From Brucella sp. 21LCYQ03 (lineage in GTDB: Bacteria > Pseudomonadota > Alphaproteobacteria > Rhizobiales > Rhizobiaceae): 64,000 nucleotides of DNA. The notes under the pieces are model-generated. The model did no database searches. It was not told the origin of the DNA and saw nothing but the letters and a program-made list of their open reading frames with translations. The stretch covers positions 1 to 64,000 of the forward strand of contig NZ_JAMJWE010000017.1 in the NCBI RefSeq assembly GCF_023554105.1, in the 5' to 3' direction. The position numbers and the translations under genes were made by a program. Of this stretch, positions 44,178-53,308 are shown piece by piece; within the stretch, counting starts at the first letter, position 1, and every line of letters starts with the position of its first letter.

Positions 44178-46001
44178 TTAGGCAGCGCCCTTGCCACTCT
44201 TTTCAAAACGCTTGCGCTCATTTGGATCGAGGTAGAGCTTGCGCAGACGGATCGACTTTGGCGTCACTTCAACCAGTTCGTCGTCCTGAATCCACGACAG
44301 AGCGCGTTCCAGAGTCATACGGATTGGAGGGGTCAGCTTCACAGCTTCATCCTTACCAGCGGCACGAATGTTGGTGAGCTTCTTGCCCTTGAGTACGTTG
44401 ACTTCCAGATCGTTGTCGCGTGAGTGAATGCCGATCAGCATGCCCTGATAGACCTTAACACCAGCGTCAATGATCATCGGACCACGATCTTCAAGGTTGA
44501 AAAGCGCGTAAGCAACAGCTTCACCCTGATCGTTGGAAATCAGAACGCCATTGTTACGACCCGAGATTTCACCCTTATATGGCTGATAATCATGGAACAG
44601 ACGGTTCATGATTGCCGTACCGCGTGTATCGGTCAGAAGTTCCGACTGGTAACCAATCAGACCACGGGTCGGTGCATAGAATACCATACGAACGCGGTTG
44701 CCGCCCGAAGGACGCAGTTCAACCATTTCGGCCTTACGTTCAGACATTTTCTGAACAACAGTACCCGAATATTCTTCATCAACGTCGATGACGACTTCTT
44801 CGATAGGCTCAAGCTTTTCGCCGTTTTCACCGTCTTTCATGACGACGCGTGGACGCGAAACACCAAGCTCGAAGCCTTCACGGCGCATGTTTTCGATCAG
44901 AACTGCAAGCTGCAATTCGCCACGACCCGAAACGAAGAACGAATCTTTTTCGTTTGATTCTTCGATTTTAAGCGCAACGTTGCCTTCTGCTTCCTTGAAC
45001 AGACGGTCACGAATAACGCGGCTCGTCACCTTATCGCCTTCAGTACCAGCATAAGGGCTGTCATTGACGATGAAGGACATGGTCACAGTTGGCGGATCGA
45101 TTGGCTGCGCTTCCAACGGAATGCTAACGGAAGGATCGCAGAACGTGTCAGCAACAGTGCCCTTGGAAAGGCCCGCGATAGCAACGATGTCGCCTGCCTG
45201 TGCTTCTTCAATTGGCTGACGCTCAATGCCGCGGAACGCGAGAATCTTCGAAATACGGCCGTTTTCGAGCAGCGAACCATCCTGACCAAGAACCTTAACA
45301 GCCTGGTTAGCCTTGATGGAACCGGAGTGAATACGACCTGTGATGATACGGCCAAGGAACGGATCAGCTTCAAGAATCGTACCGATCATGCGGAACGGAC
45401 CTTCAGCAACCTTTGGCGCTGGAACGTGCTTGAGAACCAGATCGAACAATGGTGCCAGACCTTCGTCCTGTGGGCCTTCCGGGTTCAGTGCCATCCAACC
45501 GTTACGGCCTGAACCGTAAAGAACTGGAAAGTCGAGCTGTTCGTCAGTTGCGTCGAGATTGGCGAAGAGGTCGAAAACTTCGTTGATGACTTCTTCATGG
45601 CGACCATCTGGACGGTCGATCTTGTTGATCGCAACGATCGGACGAAGGCCAACCTTAAGAGCCTTGCCAACAACGAACTTCGTCTGTGGCATTGGACCTT
45701 CAGCAGCGTCAACGAGCACGATAGCGCCGTCAACCATCGAAAGAATACGCTCAACTTCGCCGCCAAAGTCGGCGTGGCCTGGCGTATCAACGATGTTGAT
45801 GCGTGTGTTCTTCCAAACAACTGAAGTGGCTTTCGCGAGAATGGTAATCCCACGTTCCTTTTCGATGTCGTTCGAATCCATCATGCGTTCTTGAACGCGC
45901 TGATTGTCACGGAACGAGCCCGACTGCTTCAGCAGTTCATCGACCAGTGTTGTTTTGCCATGATCGACGTGTGCGATAATAGCGATATTACGCAATTCCA
46001 T
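44178..46001 (-). CDS. typA: Ribosome-associated GTPase TypA/BipA
   Basis: A 607-residue translational GTPase. G1 AHVDHGKTT (residues 10-18), G3 DTPGHADFGGE (about 72), G4 NKIDRP (about 127), then EF-G-like beta-barrel, domain III/V and the BipA-specific C-terminal domain. It binds the ribosome and supports assembly of the 50S subunit and stress adaptation. ATG 46001 (MELRNIAIIAHVDHG) fits the family; a 60-nt extension upstream does not. Single gene with its own terminator. Confidence 0.95.
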   Translation of the reverse strand: MELRNIAIIAHVDHGKTTLVDELLKQSGSFRDNQRVQERMMDSNDIEKERGITILAKATSVVWKNTRINIVDTPGHADFGGEVERILSMVDGAIVLVDAAEGPMPQTKFVVGKALKVGLRPIVAINKIDRPDGRHEEVINEVFDLFANLDATDEQLDFPVLYGSGRNGWMALNPEGPQDEGLAPLFDLVLKHVPAPKVAEGPFRMIGTILEADPFLGRIITGRIHSGSIKANQAVKVLGQDGSLLENGRISKILAFRGIERQPIEEAQAGDIVAIAGLSKGTVADTFCDPSVSIPLEAQPIDPPTVTMSFIVNDSPYAGTEGDKVTSRVIRDRLFKEAEGNVALKIEESNEKDSFFVSGRGELQLAVLIENMRREGFELGVSRPRVVMKDGENGEKLEPIEEVVIDVDEEYSGTVVQKMSERKAEMVELRPSGGNRVRMVFYAPTRGLIGYQSELLTDTRGTAIMNRLFHDYQPYKGEISGRNNGVLISNDQGEAVAYALFNLEDRGPMIIDAGVKVYQGMLIGIHSRDNDLEVNVLKGKKLTNIRAAGKDEAVKLTPPIRMTLERALSWIQDDELVEVTPKSIRLRKLYLDPNERKRFEKSGKGAA

Positions 46002-46095
46002 ATGGAGATCACTTCTTTTATGAGTTGGGAGCCGCGCCAAGATGGATGCACGGAAAATCAATGAGGCGCTCTTACAGGTTTTTTTGCGTTTTAGA

Positions 46096-46120
46096 AAGGG
46101 GCAGTGCGAAACTGCCCCTT
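46096..46120 (-). terminator. mgtE terminator
   Basis: Arms AAGGGGCAGT and ACTGCCCCTT around GCGAA, 79 bp downstream of the mgtE stop on its strand. T-run is weak. Confidence 0.6.
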
Positions 46121-46199
46121 AATTAACCGAAAAAGTCCAGAATTGCGCGTTTATTTACACTGCAATTGTGACAGTTTTGCCAAAAACCTCAGGTCATTT

Positions 46200-47582
46200 T
46201 TACAATAAAGTGCCCGAGAGTATGACAAGTGCCACACTGAAATAGATCACAAGACCCGTCACATCGACCAGGGTTGCTACGAATGGTGCCGATGCACTGG
46301 CCGGATCGAAGCCCAATCTGCGAAGAATAAACGGCAACATCGAACCCGTTAGAGAACCAAACGTCACAATACAGACGAGTGCCATGCCAACTGTCGCCGC
46401 AACCAGTATCCAATGCTCACCATAATCATAAATGCCGAGGCTCTGCCAAATTGCAATACGAACGACGCCGATGAAACCGAGGAATGCACCCAGTGCCAGA
46501 CCTGTCGGTATTTCGCGCAAAGCAACACGCCACCAATCCTTCAGGCTCAATTCCTGAAGCGCCAGCGCACGAATAATAAGCGATGTGGCCTGTGAACCGG
46601 AATTACCACCAGACGACATAATGAGTGGGATGAAAAGTGTCAGAACGAGTGCTTTTTCAAGTTCAAGTTCAAAATGCTGCATAGCACTTGCTGTGAGCAT
46701 TTCGCCAAGGAACAGTACACCCAGCCAGCCGCCGCGTTTTTTGAGCATTTCGGCAAAACTGATGCGCATATAAGGCTTATCAAGCGCCTCCATACCACCA
46801 AAGCGGTAAGCGTCTTCACTTGCATCTTCTGTCATGGCATCCAGCACATCATCGACAGTTACAATGCCGATGATGTGGCGGCTGTCATCAACGACAGGAA
46901 CGGCCAGCAAGTCGTGCTTACGGAAAAGACGTGCGACGTCTTCGCGGTCTTCAAGCGGCGAGATCGTGATCGGATCATCGTCACGTGCAAGCAAGAGGAT
47001 TGGTTCATCCAGTTCGCGAACAATCAGACGACGAAGGCTGACAACGCCCAGCAGAACGCGGGTTTGCGGATCGACCACATAGATGGCGTAAACAGTCTCA
47101 CGCGTACGCTCAACCTGACGGATATGATCGAGCGTCTGCCCGACATTCCAGTTGGAGGGCACGGTGATAAACTCAATAGTCATCAGACTACCGGCCGTAT
47201 TCGGCGCATAGCCCATCAGCTTCTTGAGCGCTGCCTTTGTTTCAGGTGCCAGAATAGGAAACAGACGTGCGCGGTCTGCGTCATCCAGTTCATGGAAAAC
47301 GTCGGTCGCACGGTCGGCAGACATACCATCCAGCAGTTGGCTGGCAATGTTTGGCTGTAAAGTTGCTAGAATTTCGGTCGCACGTTCCAATTCCGGCTGA
47401 TCGAGCAGACGGATAGCGTCATCATGCGAAAGCTGGGCAACAACGGCGATTGCGTCGTCTGCATCCAGTTCATTGACGATTTCTACTGCGTCGCCGGTAC
47501 GAATATCAGCGATGCGGCTGGCAATTGCAGCAGCAGGAAGGTCGGCAACATTTAGAACTTCAGTGAAGTTGTTGTCGGTCAT
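46200..47582 (-). CDS. mgtE: Magnesium transporter MgtE
   Basis: A 460-residue protein: cytosolic MgtE-N superhelix (about 20-125), a CBS pair (about 130-255; 'TIEFITVPSNWNV', 'HDLLAVPVVDD'), a connecting helix, and five C-terminal membrane helices with SSGGNSGSQ (about 330) and the last-helix pore motif 'PFVATLVDVTG'. A Mg2+-gated channel/transporter that closes at high internal Mg2+. ATG 47582 was chosen by homology start; the extension of 45 nt upstream lacks it. No Mg riboswitch was recognised upstream. Confidence 0.93.
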   Translation of the reverse strand: MTDNNFTEVLNVADLPAAAIASRIADIRTGDAVEIVNELDADDAIAVVAQLSHDDAIRLLDQPELERATEILATLQPNIASQLLDGMSADRATDVFHELDDADRARLFPILAPETKAALKKLMGYAPNTAGSLMTIEFITVPSNWNVGQTLDHIRQVERTRETVYAIYVVDPQTRVLLGVVSLRRLIVRELDEPILLLARDDDPITISPLEDREDVARLFRKHDLLAVPVVDDSRHIIGIVTVDDVLDAMTEDASEDAYRFGGMEALDKPYMRISFAEMLKKRGGWLGVLFLGEMLTASAMQHFELELEKALVLTLFIPLIMSSGGNSGSQATSLIIRALALQELSLKDWWRVALREIPTGLALGAFLGFIGVVRIAIWQSLGIYDYGEHWILVAATVGMALVCIVTFGSLTGSMLPFILRRLGFDPASASAPFVATLVDVTGLVIYFSVALVILSGTLL

Positions 47583-47892
47583 TAGCTTGCCTTTCTGTCG
47601 ATCCGCCGTCAGAGGCTGATCGTGCAAGCTGACCGCAAACGATCAGATCACGAACTGCCTTGACGGCTGAAACAATCGACTGTGACTGTCGCTTGGCATA
47701 AGAGAATAAGACTCCGGTTGAAATGCAGCCAAAGAGTTGCGGCTGCGTGGCTGATTTGCGCCCGGTTGCCCCGAAAGTCAACCCCCGACCCGGATCATGA
47801 AAGCTTTTTCATAATCCCGAGATACCCTTGTCTCACCGCCTGCAAAATCCTAAGTCTTGTTCATATCAAATTCATTTTATCTGGAGTCTCTG
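47583..47892. other. Divergent spacer between mgtE and the M3 oligopeptidase
   Basis: 310 bp with no gene. A small hairpin GCAGCC - 10 nt - GGCTGC is at 47725-47746. Promoters for both genes must be here but no pair of boxes is convincing. Confidence 0.4.
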
Positions 47893-49941
47893 ATGTCCGA
47901 AAAGCAGCCTTACAATCACGCGTTGACCCAATGGAATGGACCGCTTGGCCTGCCGGACTTCACAGCATTTAAAGACGATGACTTCGCCGCCACTTTTGAT
48001 GCAGCCTTGGCTGAAGACCTCGCCGAAGTCGAAGCGATCATCAATGATGCCGCTGAACCAACAATTGAAAATACGCTAAAAGCTTTACAGCTTACCGGCC
48101 AATCGCTTGATCGCGTTTCTTCAATTTTCTGGATGCGTGCTGGCGCTCACACCAACGATACTATTCAAGCCTTGGAGCGCGAAATCGCGCCAAAAATGTC
48201 GCGTCATTATTCGCGCATTATGATGGACCCAAAGCTGTTCGCCCGCATTGATGCGCTTTATGAAAATCGCAGTCATCTTGATCTCGACATTGAGACCAAG
48301 CGCGTATTGGAAAAGACCTGGAAAGGCTTTGTCCGTTCCGGCGCAAAGCTTGATGAAGCAGGCAAACAGGAACTCGCAGCCATCAACGAGAAGCTTGCCG
48401 GGCTCGGCGCACGTTTTGGCCAGAATGTTCTCAAGGATGAAGCAAGCTGGTTCTTATTGATCACCGATGAAGCTGACCTTGCAGGACTGCCTGATTTTCT
48501 GAAAAACGCCATGCAGAGCGCTGCAGCAGAGCGTGGTCAGCCGGATGCATGGGCAATCACACTGTCTCGTTCGATCGTTGAGCCGTTCCTGACATTCTCA
48601 GAAAACCGCAAACTGCGCGAACAGGCGTTCAATGCATGGGGCAAGCGCGGCGAAAATGGCGGCGAAACCGACAATCGCGACGTTGTGCGCGAAATGGTGG
48701 AACTGCGCGAGCGCAAAGCGCATCTGCTCGGCTATGCGAATTTCGCGGCATATAAGCTCGACGACACCATGGCCAAAACACCAAAAGCCGTGATGGAACT
48801 GTTGGAGCCAGTCTGGGACAAGGCACGCGCCAAAGCGAGCGAAGAAGAAGCAGAACTCGAACGGCTGATCGCTGCTGCTGGTCACAATCACAAAGTTGCG
48901 CCGTGGGACTGGCGTTTTTATGCGGAGAAGCTTCGTGCCGAGCGTTTCGCGTTCGATGAAGCAGAGCTGAAGCCATATCTGCAACTCGAAAAAATCATTG
49001 AAGCAAGCTTTGATGTAGCCACCCGTCTTTTCGGCATTCGTTTTGAAGAGAAAAAAGGCATCCCGACATGGCATCCTGATGTGCGCGTGTTTCGGGTACT
49101 GAATGCGGATGGTAGTGAGCGGGGCTTATTCCTCGGGGATTATTTCGCTCGCACATCAAAGCGTTCAGGCGCATGGATGAGTTCACTGCAATCAAGCCAT
49201 AAGCTAGATGCAGGGCGAAAGCCATTCATCTACAATGTCATGAATTTCGCGAAGCCTAAGGCTGGCGAGCCTGCGTTGCTTTCGCTGGATGATGCCCGCA
49301 CATTGTTTCACGAATTTGGCCATGCGCTGCATGGGCTATTGTCGGATGTGACGTGGCCTGCGATTTCCGGCACTGCTGTTTCGCGAGATTTCGTCGAACT
49401 GCCATCGCAGCTTTATGAGCATTGGCTTACAGTGCCAGAAGTGCTTGAAAAATATGCCGTGCACTATCGCACCGGTGAAGCCATGCCCAAAGCGCTACTT
49501 GATAAGGTGCTCGCAGCGCGCTCGTTCAATGCGGGCTTCAATACCGTCGAATTTACGTCCTCCGCACTTGTCGATATGGCATTCCATACTGGCACAGAAA
49601 AAATCACTGATCCATTAGCTTTTGAAGCAGAAACGCTGAAAAAGCTATCCATGCCTGACGCGATCATCATGCGTCACCGCACGCCGCATTTTACCCATGT
49701 ATTCTCGGGCGATGGTTATTCCGCTGGCTACTATTCCTACATGTGGTCGGAAGTGCTTGATGCCGATGCATTCTCGGCCTTTGAAGAAACAGGCGATGCT
49801 TTCAACCTGGAACTGGCAGAAAAGCTTAAGCAATATATCTATGCAGCCGGTGGCAGCCGCGACCCGGAAGAGCTTTACAAGGCATTCCGCGGCAAAATGC
49901 CGACGCCTGATGCAATGATTGAAAAACGCGGATTGAACTAA
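47893..49941 (+). CDS. M3 family oligopeptidase (Dcp/OpdA-like)
   Basis: A 682-residue zinc peptidase. The active site is FHEFGHALHG at about residue 473 (HExxH), with the third ligand Glu in the following helix ('SRDFVELPSQ'). Length and the C-terminal 'FTHVFSGDGYSAGYYSY' block match peptidyl-dipeptidase Dcp / oligopeptidase A. Cytoplasmic, degrades short peptides released by proteases. ATG 47893 with CTGGAG upstream is preferred over an earlier in-frame ATG at 47857. Confidence 0.9.
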   Translation: MSEKQPYNHALTQWNGPLGLPDFTAFKDDDFAATFDAALAEDLAEVEAIINDAAEPTIENTLKALQLTGQSLDRVSSIFWMRAGAHTNDTIQALEREIAPKMSRHYSRIMMDPKLFARIDALYENRSHLDLDIETKRVLEKTWKGFVRSGAKLDEAGKQELAAINEKLAGLGARFGQNVLKDEASWFLLITDEADLAGLPDFLKNAMQSAAAERGQPDAWAITLSRSIVEPFLTFSENRKLREQAFNAWGKRGENGGETDNRDVVREMVELRERKAHLLGYANFAAYKLDDTMAKTPKAVMELLEPVWDKARAKASEEEAELERLIAAAGHNHKVAPWDWRFYAEKLRAERFAFDEAELKPYLQLEKIIEASFDVATRLFGIRFEEKKGIPTWHPDVRVFRVLNADGSERGLFLGDYFARTSKRSGAWMSSLQSSHKLDAGRKPFIYNVMNFAKPKAGEPALLSLDDARTLFHEFGHALHGLLSDVTWPAISGTAVSRDFVELPSQLYEHWLTVPEVLEKYAVHYRTGEAMPKALLDKVLAARSFNAGFNTVEFTSSALVDMAFHTGTEKITDPLAFEAETLKKLSMPDAIIMRHRTPHFTHVFSGDGYSAGYYSYMWSEVLDADAFSAFEETGDAFNLELAEKLKQYIYAAGGSRDPEELYKAFRGKMPTPDAMIEKRGLN

Positions 49942-49943
49942 CA

Positions 49944-49988
49944 GCATGTCTCCCAAAAGTGGGAACCGGTTTTGGGACAAAGACATGC
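49944..49988. repeat. Rhizobiales-type palindromic intergenic repeat
   Basis: Outer arms GCATGTC / GACATGC and inner arms TCCCAAAA / TTTTGGGA can fold into one long imperfect hairpin right after the M3 peptidase stop. The pattern is, from memory, a common dispersed RIME-like element of Rhizobiales genomes. Confidence 0.65.
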
Positions 49989-50000
49989 GCAGAAAGAGTA

Positions 50001-50025
50001 AAGGCCGGGAAACCGGCCTTTTTTA
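50001..50025 (+). terminator. M3 peptidase terminator
   Basis: AAGGCCGG - GAAA - CCGGCCTT followed by TTTT. It stands between the peptidase and the convergent DUF1737 gene. Confidence 0.85.
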
Positions 50026-50030
50026 TTTAA

Positions 50031-50237
50031 TCAATATTCGCCAAGCTTGATGTCAGGCGTATATTCGACGCCCTCAACTTCCTTGATGACTGGCTGACCA
50101 CAATGCAGCACACCCGTTGCTGCATTGAACGCATAGGTCGGCGAACCATGCAGCTGCCAGCCTTTGTTCAAAGCTGCTGTCACACGATGGCAAAATGCAG
50201 AGTCGTCTGGTCCGGTGATGAAACGATAAAGCTTCAT
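50031..50237 (-). CDS. DUF1737 domain protein
   Basis: A 68-residue protein starting MKLYRFITGPDDSAFCHRV with 'ALNKGWQLHGSP' in the middle, the DUF1737 pattern. Small soluble protein of unknown role. It is 21 nt downstream of the CitE-like gene on the same strand, with GGAAAG in front, so the two are probably co-transcribed. Confidence 0.8.
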   Translation of the reverse strand: MKLYRFITGPDDSAFCHRVTAALNKGWQLHGSPTYAFNAATGVLHCGQPVIKEVEGVEYTPDIKLGEY

Positions 50238-50258
50238 AATCTTCTTTCCTTTAAGTTT

Positions 50259-51128
50259 TTACGAAGTTGATTTAGCCAGCACGCGCTCGGCCATTTTAAG
50301 ATGCAGGCGTTCGACCATCTGGCCATCCAGCGAGACGACGCCTTTGTCGGCATTTTCTGGCTGCGCGAAGACGGCGATCACCGCACGGGCATGTGCCACG
50401 TCACCATGAGACGGCGAAAAACTTCGATTAGCCGCTTCGATTTGCGAAGGATGAATGAGCGTCTTTCCATCAAAGCCCATTGCCGCACCTTGCACGCACT
50501 CTGCTTCAAAGCCTGCAGTATCGCGAAAATCGTTATAGACGCCGTCTAACACATCGATGCCACCAGCACGCGCGGCCAGTAATATCTGCATCAGCCATGG
50601 GACCAGATAAGGCCGCCCAGATTGCGGACGCACACCGGTTGCCAGCGCAATATCATTTGGCCCCACCACAAAACAGCCAAGACGCGCAGCCGAACGATGA
50701 CCTAGTACGGCAATCTCATCCGCATTCAAAATACCCCGCGGTGTTTCTATCATCGCCCAGACACGCATTTCAGGATCGGCATCTTGGCGATCAAGCAGGC
50801 TCGCCGCATCAATCACATCCTGCGGTCGCTCAACCTTCGGCAGCAAAACTGCATCAGCGCCGATATTTGCAGCAGCAATGAGATCAGCCTTATTCCATTG
50901 CGTATCGGCAGCGTTCACGCGCACAACGCGTTCGAAGCTGACGTTTGGATGCTCTGAAAAATGCTTAATCAATGCATCGCGGGCAGCAGCTTTTGCTTCC
51001 GGCGCAACCGAGTCTTCCAGATCATAAATGACGCAATCAGCTCCAAGCGTCAGCGATTTTTCAACTGCACGGCTATTGGAAGCTGGCACAAACAAAACGG
51101 AACGACGCGGACGGGCAATTGTTTTCAT
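50259..51128 (-). CDS. HpcH/HpaI aldolase / citrate lyase beta (CitE)-like protein
   Basis: A 289-residue TIM-barrel lyase. RRSVLFVPASN, DLEDSVAP (Asp/Glu Mg site), 'RVNAADTQW', MIETPRGI and GFDGKTLIHPSQI are the CitE/malyl-CoA lyase blocks. Without citrate lyase alpha/gamma genes here it probably cleaves or hydrolyses a malyl- or methylmalyl-CoA-type thioester. ATG 51128 is used; a GTG 15 nt upstream is also possible. Function at substrate level is open. Confidence 0.82.
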   Translation of the reverse strand: MKTIARPRRSVLFVPASNSRAVEKSLTLGADCVIYDLEDSVAPEAKAAARDALIKHFSEHPNVSFERVVRVNAADTQWNKADLIAAANIGADAVLLPKVERPQDVIDAASLLDRQDADPEMRVWAMIETPRGILNADEIAVLGHRSAARLGCFVVGPNDIALATGVRPQSGRPYLVPWLMQILLAARAGGIDVLDGVYNDFRDTAGFEAECVQGAAMGFDGKTLIHPSQIEAANRSFSPSHGDVAHARAVIAVFAQPENADKGVVSLDGQMVERLHLKMAERVLAKSTS

Positions 51129-51365
51129 GCGCAATTTGTGCACCGAACAGCGCTCGTTCGCAAGCGCTTAACCCGCATATTCTAAGACACTTGAAATCTG
51201 TCTTATGACTGCTTATTTTGCATCCACGGTTGGAATGCACCCGCCGCTCGCAGCCTCAAGGCCATGGTAAAGCATTCTGAATTCACGTTCCTGTTCCGGT
51301 GACGGCAGAAACGGCAATGCGGGTGCCCGTTCACGAAAATGCTGCTCACATTCAGGAGCGATATT

Positions 51366-51830
51366 ATGACCACAGCAATCCTTGCTGGGAACACGACAAC
51401 TGACTTCAAACATCAGGCCCGCCGTTTAAGGCAGGCTCTGGGCGAAGAAGGCATTAACATTAGCCACGGAAAAGCGCTTGATCTCGTTGCCCGCCAATCC
51501 GGCACACGCGACTGGAATACGCTTGCAGCCAACAGTGCGAATGTTGAAACTCCAAAGGTTGAAGACGATAAAGCACCTTACAGCGTCAGTCAGCGCGTTT
51601 CGGGCATGTTCCATTCAACAGCGTTTGAAGCCCGCATCATCGGCGTAGAAGAAACGATCAAGCCTGATCTCTGGCGGATCACGCTACAGTTTGATCCCGC
51701 GATTAATGTCGCAGTTTCACCAAACCTGTCGATGCTGCGCAGGCGGTTTACGTTCGTTGTTGGTGCAGATGGTAAGTCACGCCGATTGACCGGCAGTGAG
51801 AGTGGCGGAATTACACTAAACATACAATAA
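51366..51830 (+). CDS. Glyoxalase-superfamily-like small protein (Glyoxalase_8-type N-terminus)
   Basis: A 154-residue protein with ATG 51366 preceded by AGGAGCG. Residues about 12-55 ('HQARRLRQALGEEG...ISHGKALDLVARQSG' to 'RDWNTLAA') match the conserved helix block found in proteins annotated as glyoxalase superfamily (Glyoxalase_8) in Rhizobiales. The C-terminal half is beta-rich. No metal ligands of true glyoxalases are apparent, so enzymatic function is doubtful. Confidence 0.65.
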   Translation: MTTAILAGNTTTDFKHQARRLRQALGEEGINISHGKALDLVARQSGTRDWNTLAANSANVETPKVEDDKAPYSVSQRVSGMFHSTAFEARIIGVEETIKPDLWRITLQFDPAINVAVSPNLSMLRRRFTFVVGADGKSRRLTGSESGGITLNIQ

Positions 51831-51850
51831 TTTCGCCAATGCCAGCATAG

Positions 51851-51898
51851 GCGCATGATTCTGAGTTTTTTAGCGAAACCTCAGAAATATTCATGCGC
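51851..51898. repeat. Palindromic intergenic repeat (second RIME-like element)
   Basis: Outer arms GCGCATGA / TCATGCGC and inner arms TTCTGAG / CTCAGAA, with a 4-nt bulge (ATAT) on one side. Resembles the Rhizobiales 'GCGCATGA...TCATGCGC' dispersed palindromes. It lies 20 bp past the glyoxalase-like gene. Confidence 0.6.
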
Positions 51899-51910
51899 AA
51901 AGCCTGAAAA

Positions 51911-51946
51911 GCCCTTCCGGCATATCTCCATATATGCCGGATGGGC
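51911..51946 (+). other. Hairpin upstream of leuD
   Basis: GCCC - CCGGCATAT arms and their complements (ATATGCCGG, GGGC) with an internal 2-nt mismatch and a 6-nt loop, followed by AATTTTG. It could end transcription from the preceding gene; TTGACA at 51951-51956 just after it may belong to the leuD promoter. Confidence 0.5.
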
Positions 51947-52064
51947 AATTTTGACATTGAGGGTTGCGACCTATTGGGCACTTGCGCCCAGAAAGATTGA
52001 CTCTCTGTGATGCTGATGTAAATCAGACTGCAAATTTTAAATACCCAACCGACAGGTCAGGAAC

Positions 52065-52670
52065 ATGGATAAGTTCACCAAGCTCACGGGCGTTGCAGCC
52101 CCCCTGCCGATCGTCAATATCGATACGGACATGATTATCCCGAAGGATTATCTGAAGACGATCAAGCGTACGGGTCTGAGCAAGGGGCTTTTTGCCGAAA
52201 TGCGCTTTAACGAAGACGGAACGGAAAATCCGGATTTCGTACTCAACAAGCCTAGCTACCGCAACGCGCAGATTCTGGTTGCGGGCGATAATTTTGGTTG
52301 CGGCTCTTCGCGTGAACATGCGCCGTGGGCATTGCTTGATTTCGGCATTCGTTGTGTCATCTCGACTTCGTTCGCCGACATCTTCTACAACAACTGCTTC
52401 AAGAACGGCATTCTGCCAATCAGAGTCAGCCAGGAAGACCTCGACAAGCTGATGGACGACGCATCGCGCGGTGCCAATGCAACGCTGACTGTTGATCTCG
52501 AAGCCAAAGAGATCCACGGTCCTGATGGCGGTTCGATTGCTTTTGACCTTGACGACTTCAAGCGTCATTGCCTGCTCAATGGTCTTGATGATATCGGTCT
52601 GACCATGGAAAAGGTAACTAATATCGATACGTTCGAGGCGAAAAACGCTCAACAGCGTCCTTGGGCATAA
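52065..52670 (+). CDS. leuD: 3-isopropylmalate dehydratase small subunit
   Basis: A 201-residue aconitase-swivel protein, the exact usual length. '[14 protein letters not shown]' (about 20-33), [18 protein letters not shown] (about 76-93) and FNNNCFKNG-like FYNNCFKNG are diagnostic. With LeuC it isomerises 2- to 3-isopropylmalate in leucine synthesis. LeuC is not in the window. AGGAAC precedes the ATG. No leucine-rich leader peptide was seen upstream. Confidence 0.95.
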   Translation: MDKFTKLTGVAAPLPIVNIDTDMIIPKDYLKTIKRTGLSKGLFAEMRFNEDGTENPDFVLNKPSYRNAQILVAGDNFGCGSSREHAPWALLDFGIRCVISTSFADIFYNNCFKNGILPIRVSQEDLDKLMDDASRGANATLTVDLEAKEIHGPDGGSIAFDLDDFKRHCLLNGLDDIGLTMEKVTNIDTFEAKNAQQRPWA

Positions 52671-52742
52671 TGGCAGTTCCGTTATGCGCCTTTGGCCGAT
52701 GTGCGGTGGCCTGAACCATTGAATAGGACACGGTTGGCTGAA

Positions 52743-53165
52743 ATGGCCAGAGAAGATCAAAGCGGTGACTGGGCGGGACGTCTCTCGCCCTCGCTGGACG
52801 AAATTGAATCCATTGCGATTGAAGCGCTTGCGCATCTTCCGCAGGAATTTCGTGCGCTTTATGGTGACATCATCATCCAGATTGCAGACTTCCCTGAAGA
52901 GCAAATCGTTGAAGATATGGGCTTAGAGACGCCTTTTGATCTTCTTGGCCTGTTTGAAGGCATGGGGATAGGCGAACGTTTCAGCCTGCAAACCGGCGAC
53001 ACGCCCAACCGCATCACGCTCTTCCGCCGCGCAATTCTCGACTATTGGTCAGAGAATGAAGAGACGCTAGGCGACATTATCACCCATGTTCTCATTCATG
53101 AAATTGGCCACCATTTCGGCCTTTCAGATGACGATATGGAAGCTCTGGAAGCACATGCTGATTAA
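52743..53165 (+). CDS. Small metallopeptidase-like zincin (DUF/PF06262 type)
   Basis: A 140-residue protein with HEIGHHFGLSDDDM at about residues 119-132, the HExxHxxG zinc motif of the minimal zincin family. 'PFDLLGLFEG' and 'ITLFRRAIL' are further family blocks. ATG 52743 was chosen because family members start at MAREDxSGDWAG; a TTG 51 nt upstream keeps the frame open. Physiological substrate unknown. It follows leuD by 72 nt and ends before a strong terminator. Confidence 0.82.
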   Translation: MAREDQSGDWAGRLSPSLDEIESIAIEALAHLPQEFRALYGDIIIQIADFPEEQIVEDMGLETPFDLLGLFEGMGIGERFSLQTGDTPNRITLFRRAILDYWSENEETLGDIITHVLIHEIGHHFGLSDDDMEALEAHAD

Positions 53166-53204
53166 AGCGATACATTATCGCGTTGCTTTATTAGGCTATC
53201 AGTT

Positions 53205-53236
53205 ACAACCAAAATTGAGACAATTTTGGTTGTTTT
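53205..53236 (+). terminator. Terminator after the zincin gene
   Basis: 12-bp arms ACAACCAAAATT / AATTTTGGTTGT with loop GAGAC and TTT after the stem. Confidence 0.75.
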
Positions 53237-53308
53237 CGATACAATAGAATACAGAAATTGCATGCGGAAAATGCTATAGATCTGCTCAGTTCAATCCGAG
53301 TGATGATC

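Noticed and set aside
47583-47892. Mg2+ riboswitch upstream of mgtE
   Set aside because: Small hairpins exist but nothing matching the M-box or ykoK-type core could be recognised.
51203-51413. Two overlapping small minus-strand ORFs of 66-68 codons
   Set aside because: They overlap each other and the start of the glyoxalase-like gene, have no recognisable family, and read as arbitrary sequence.
52023-52904. 293-codon ORF on the minus strand over leuD
   Set aside because: Shadow of leuD and the zincin gene; composition (many Arg/Thr) and lack of homology show an antisense frame.
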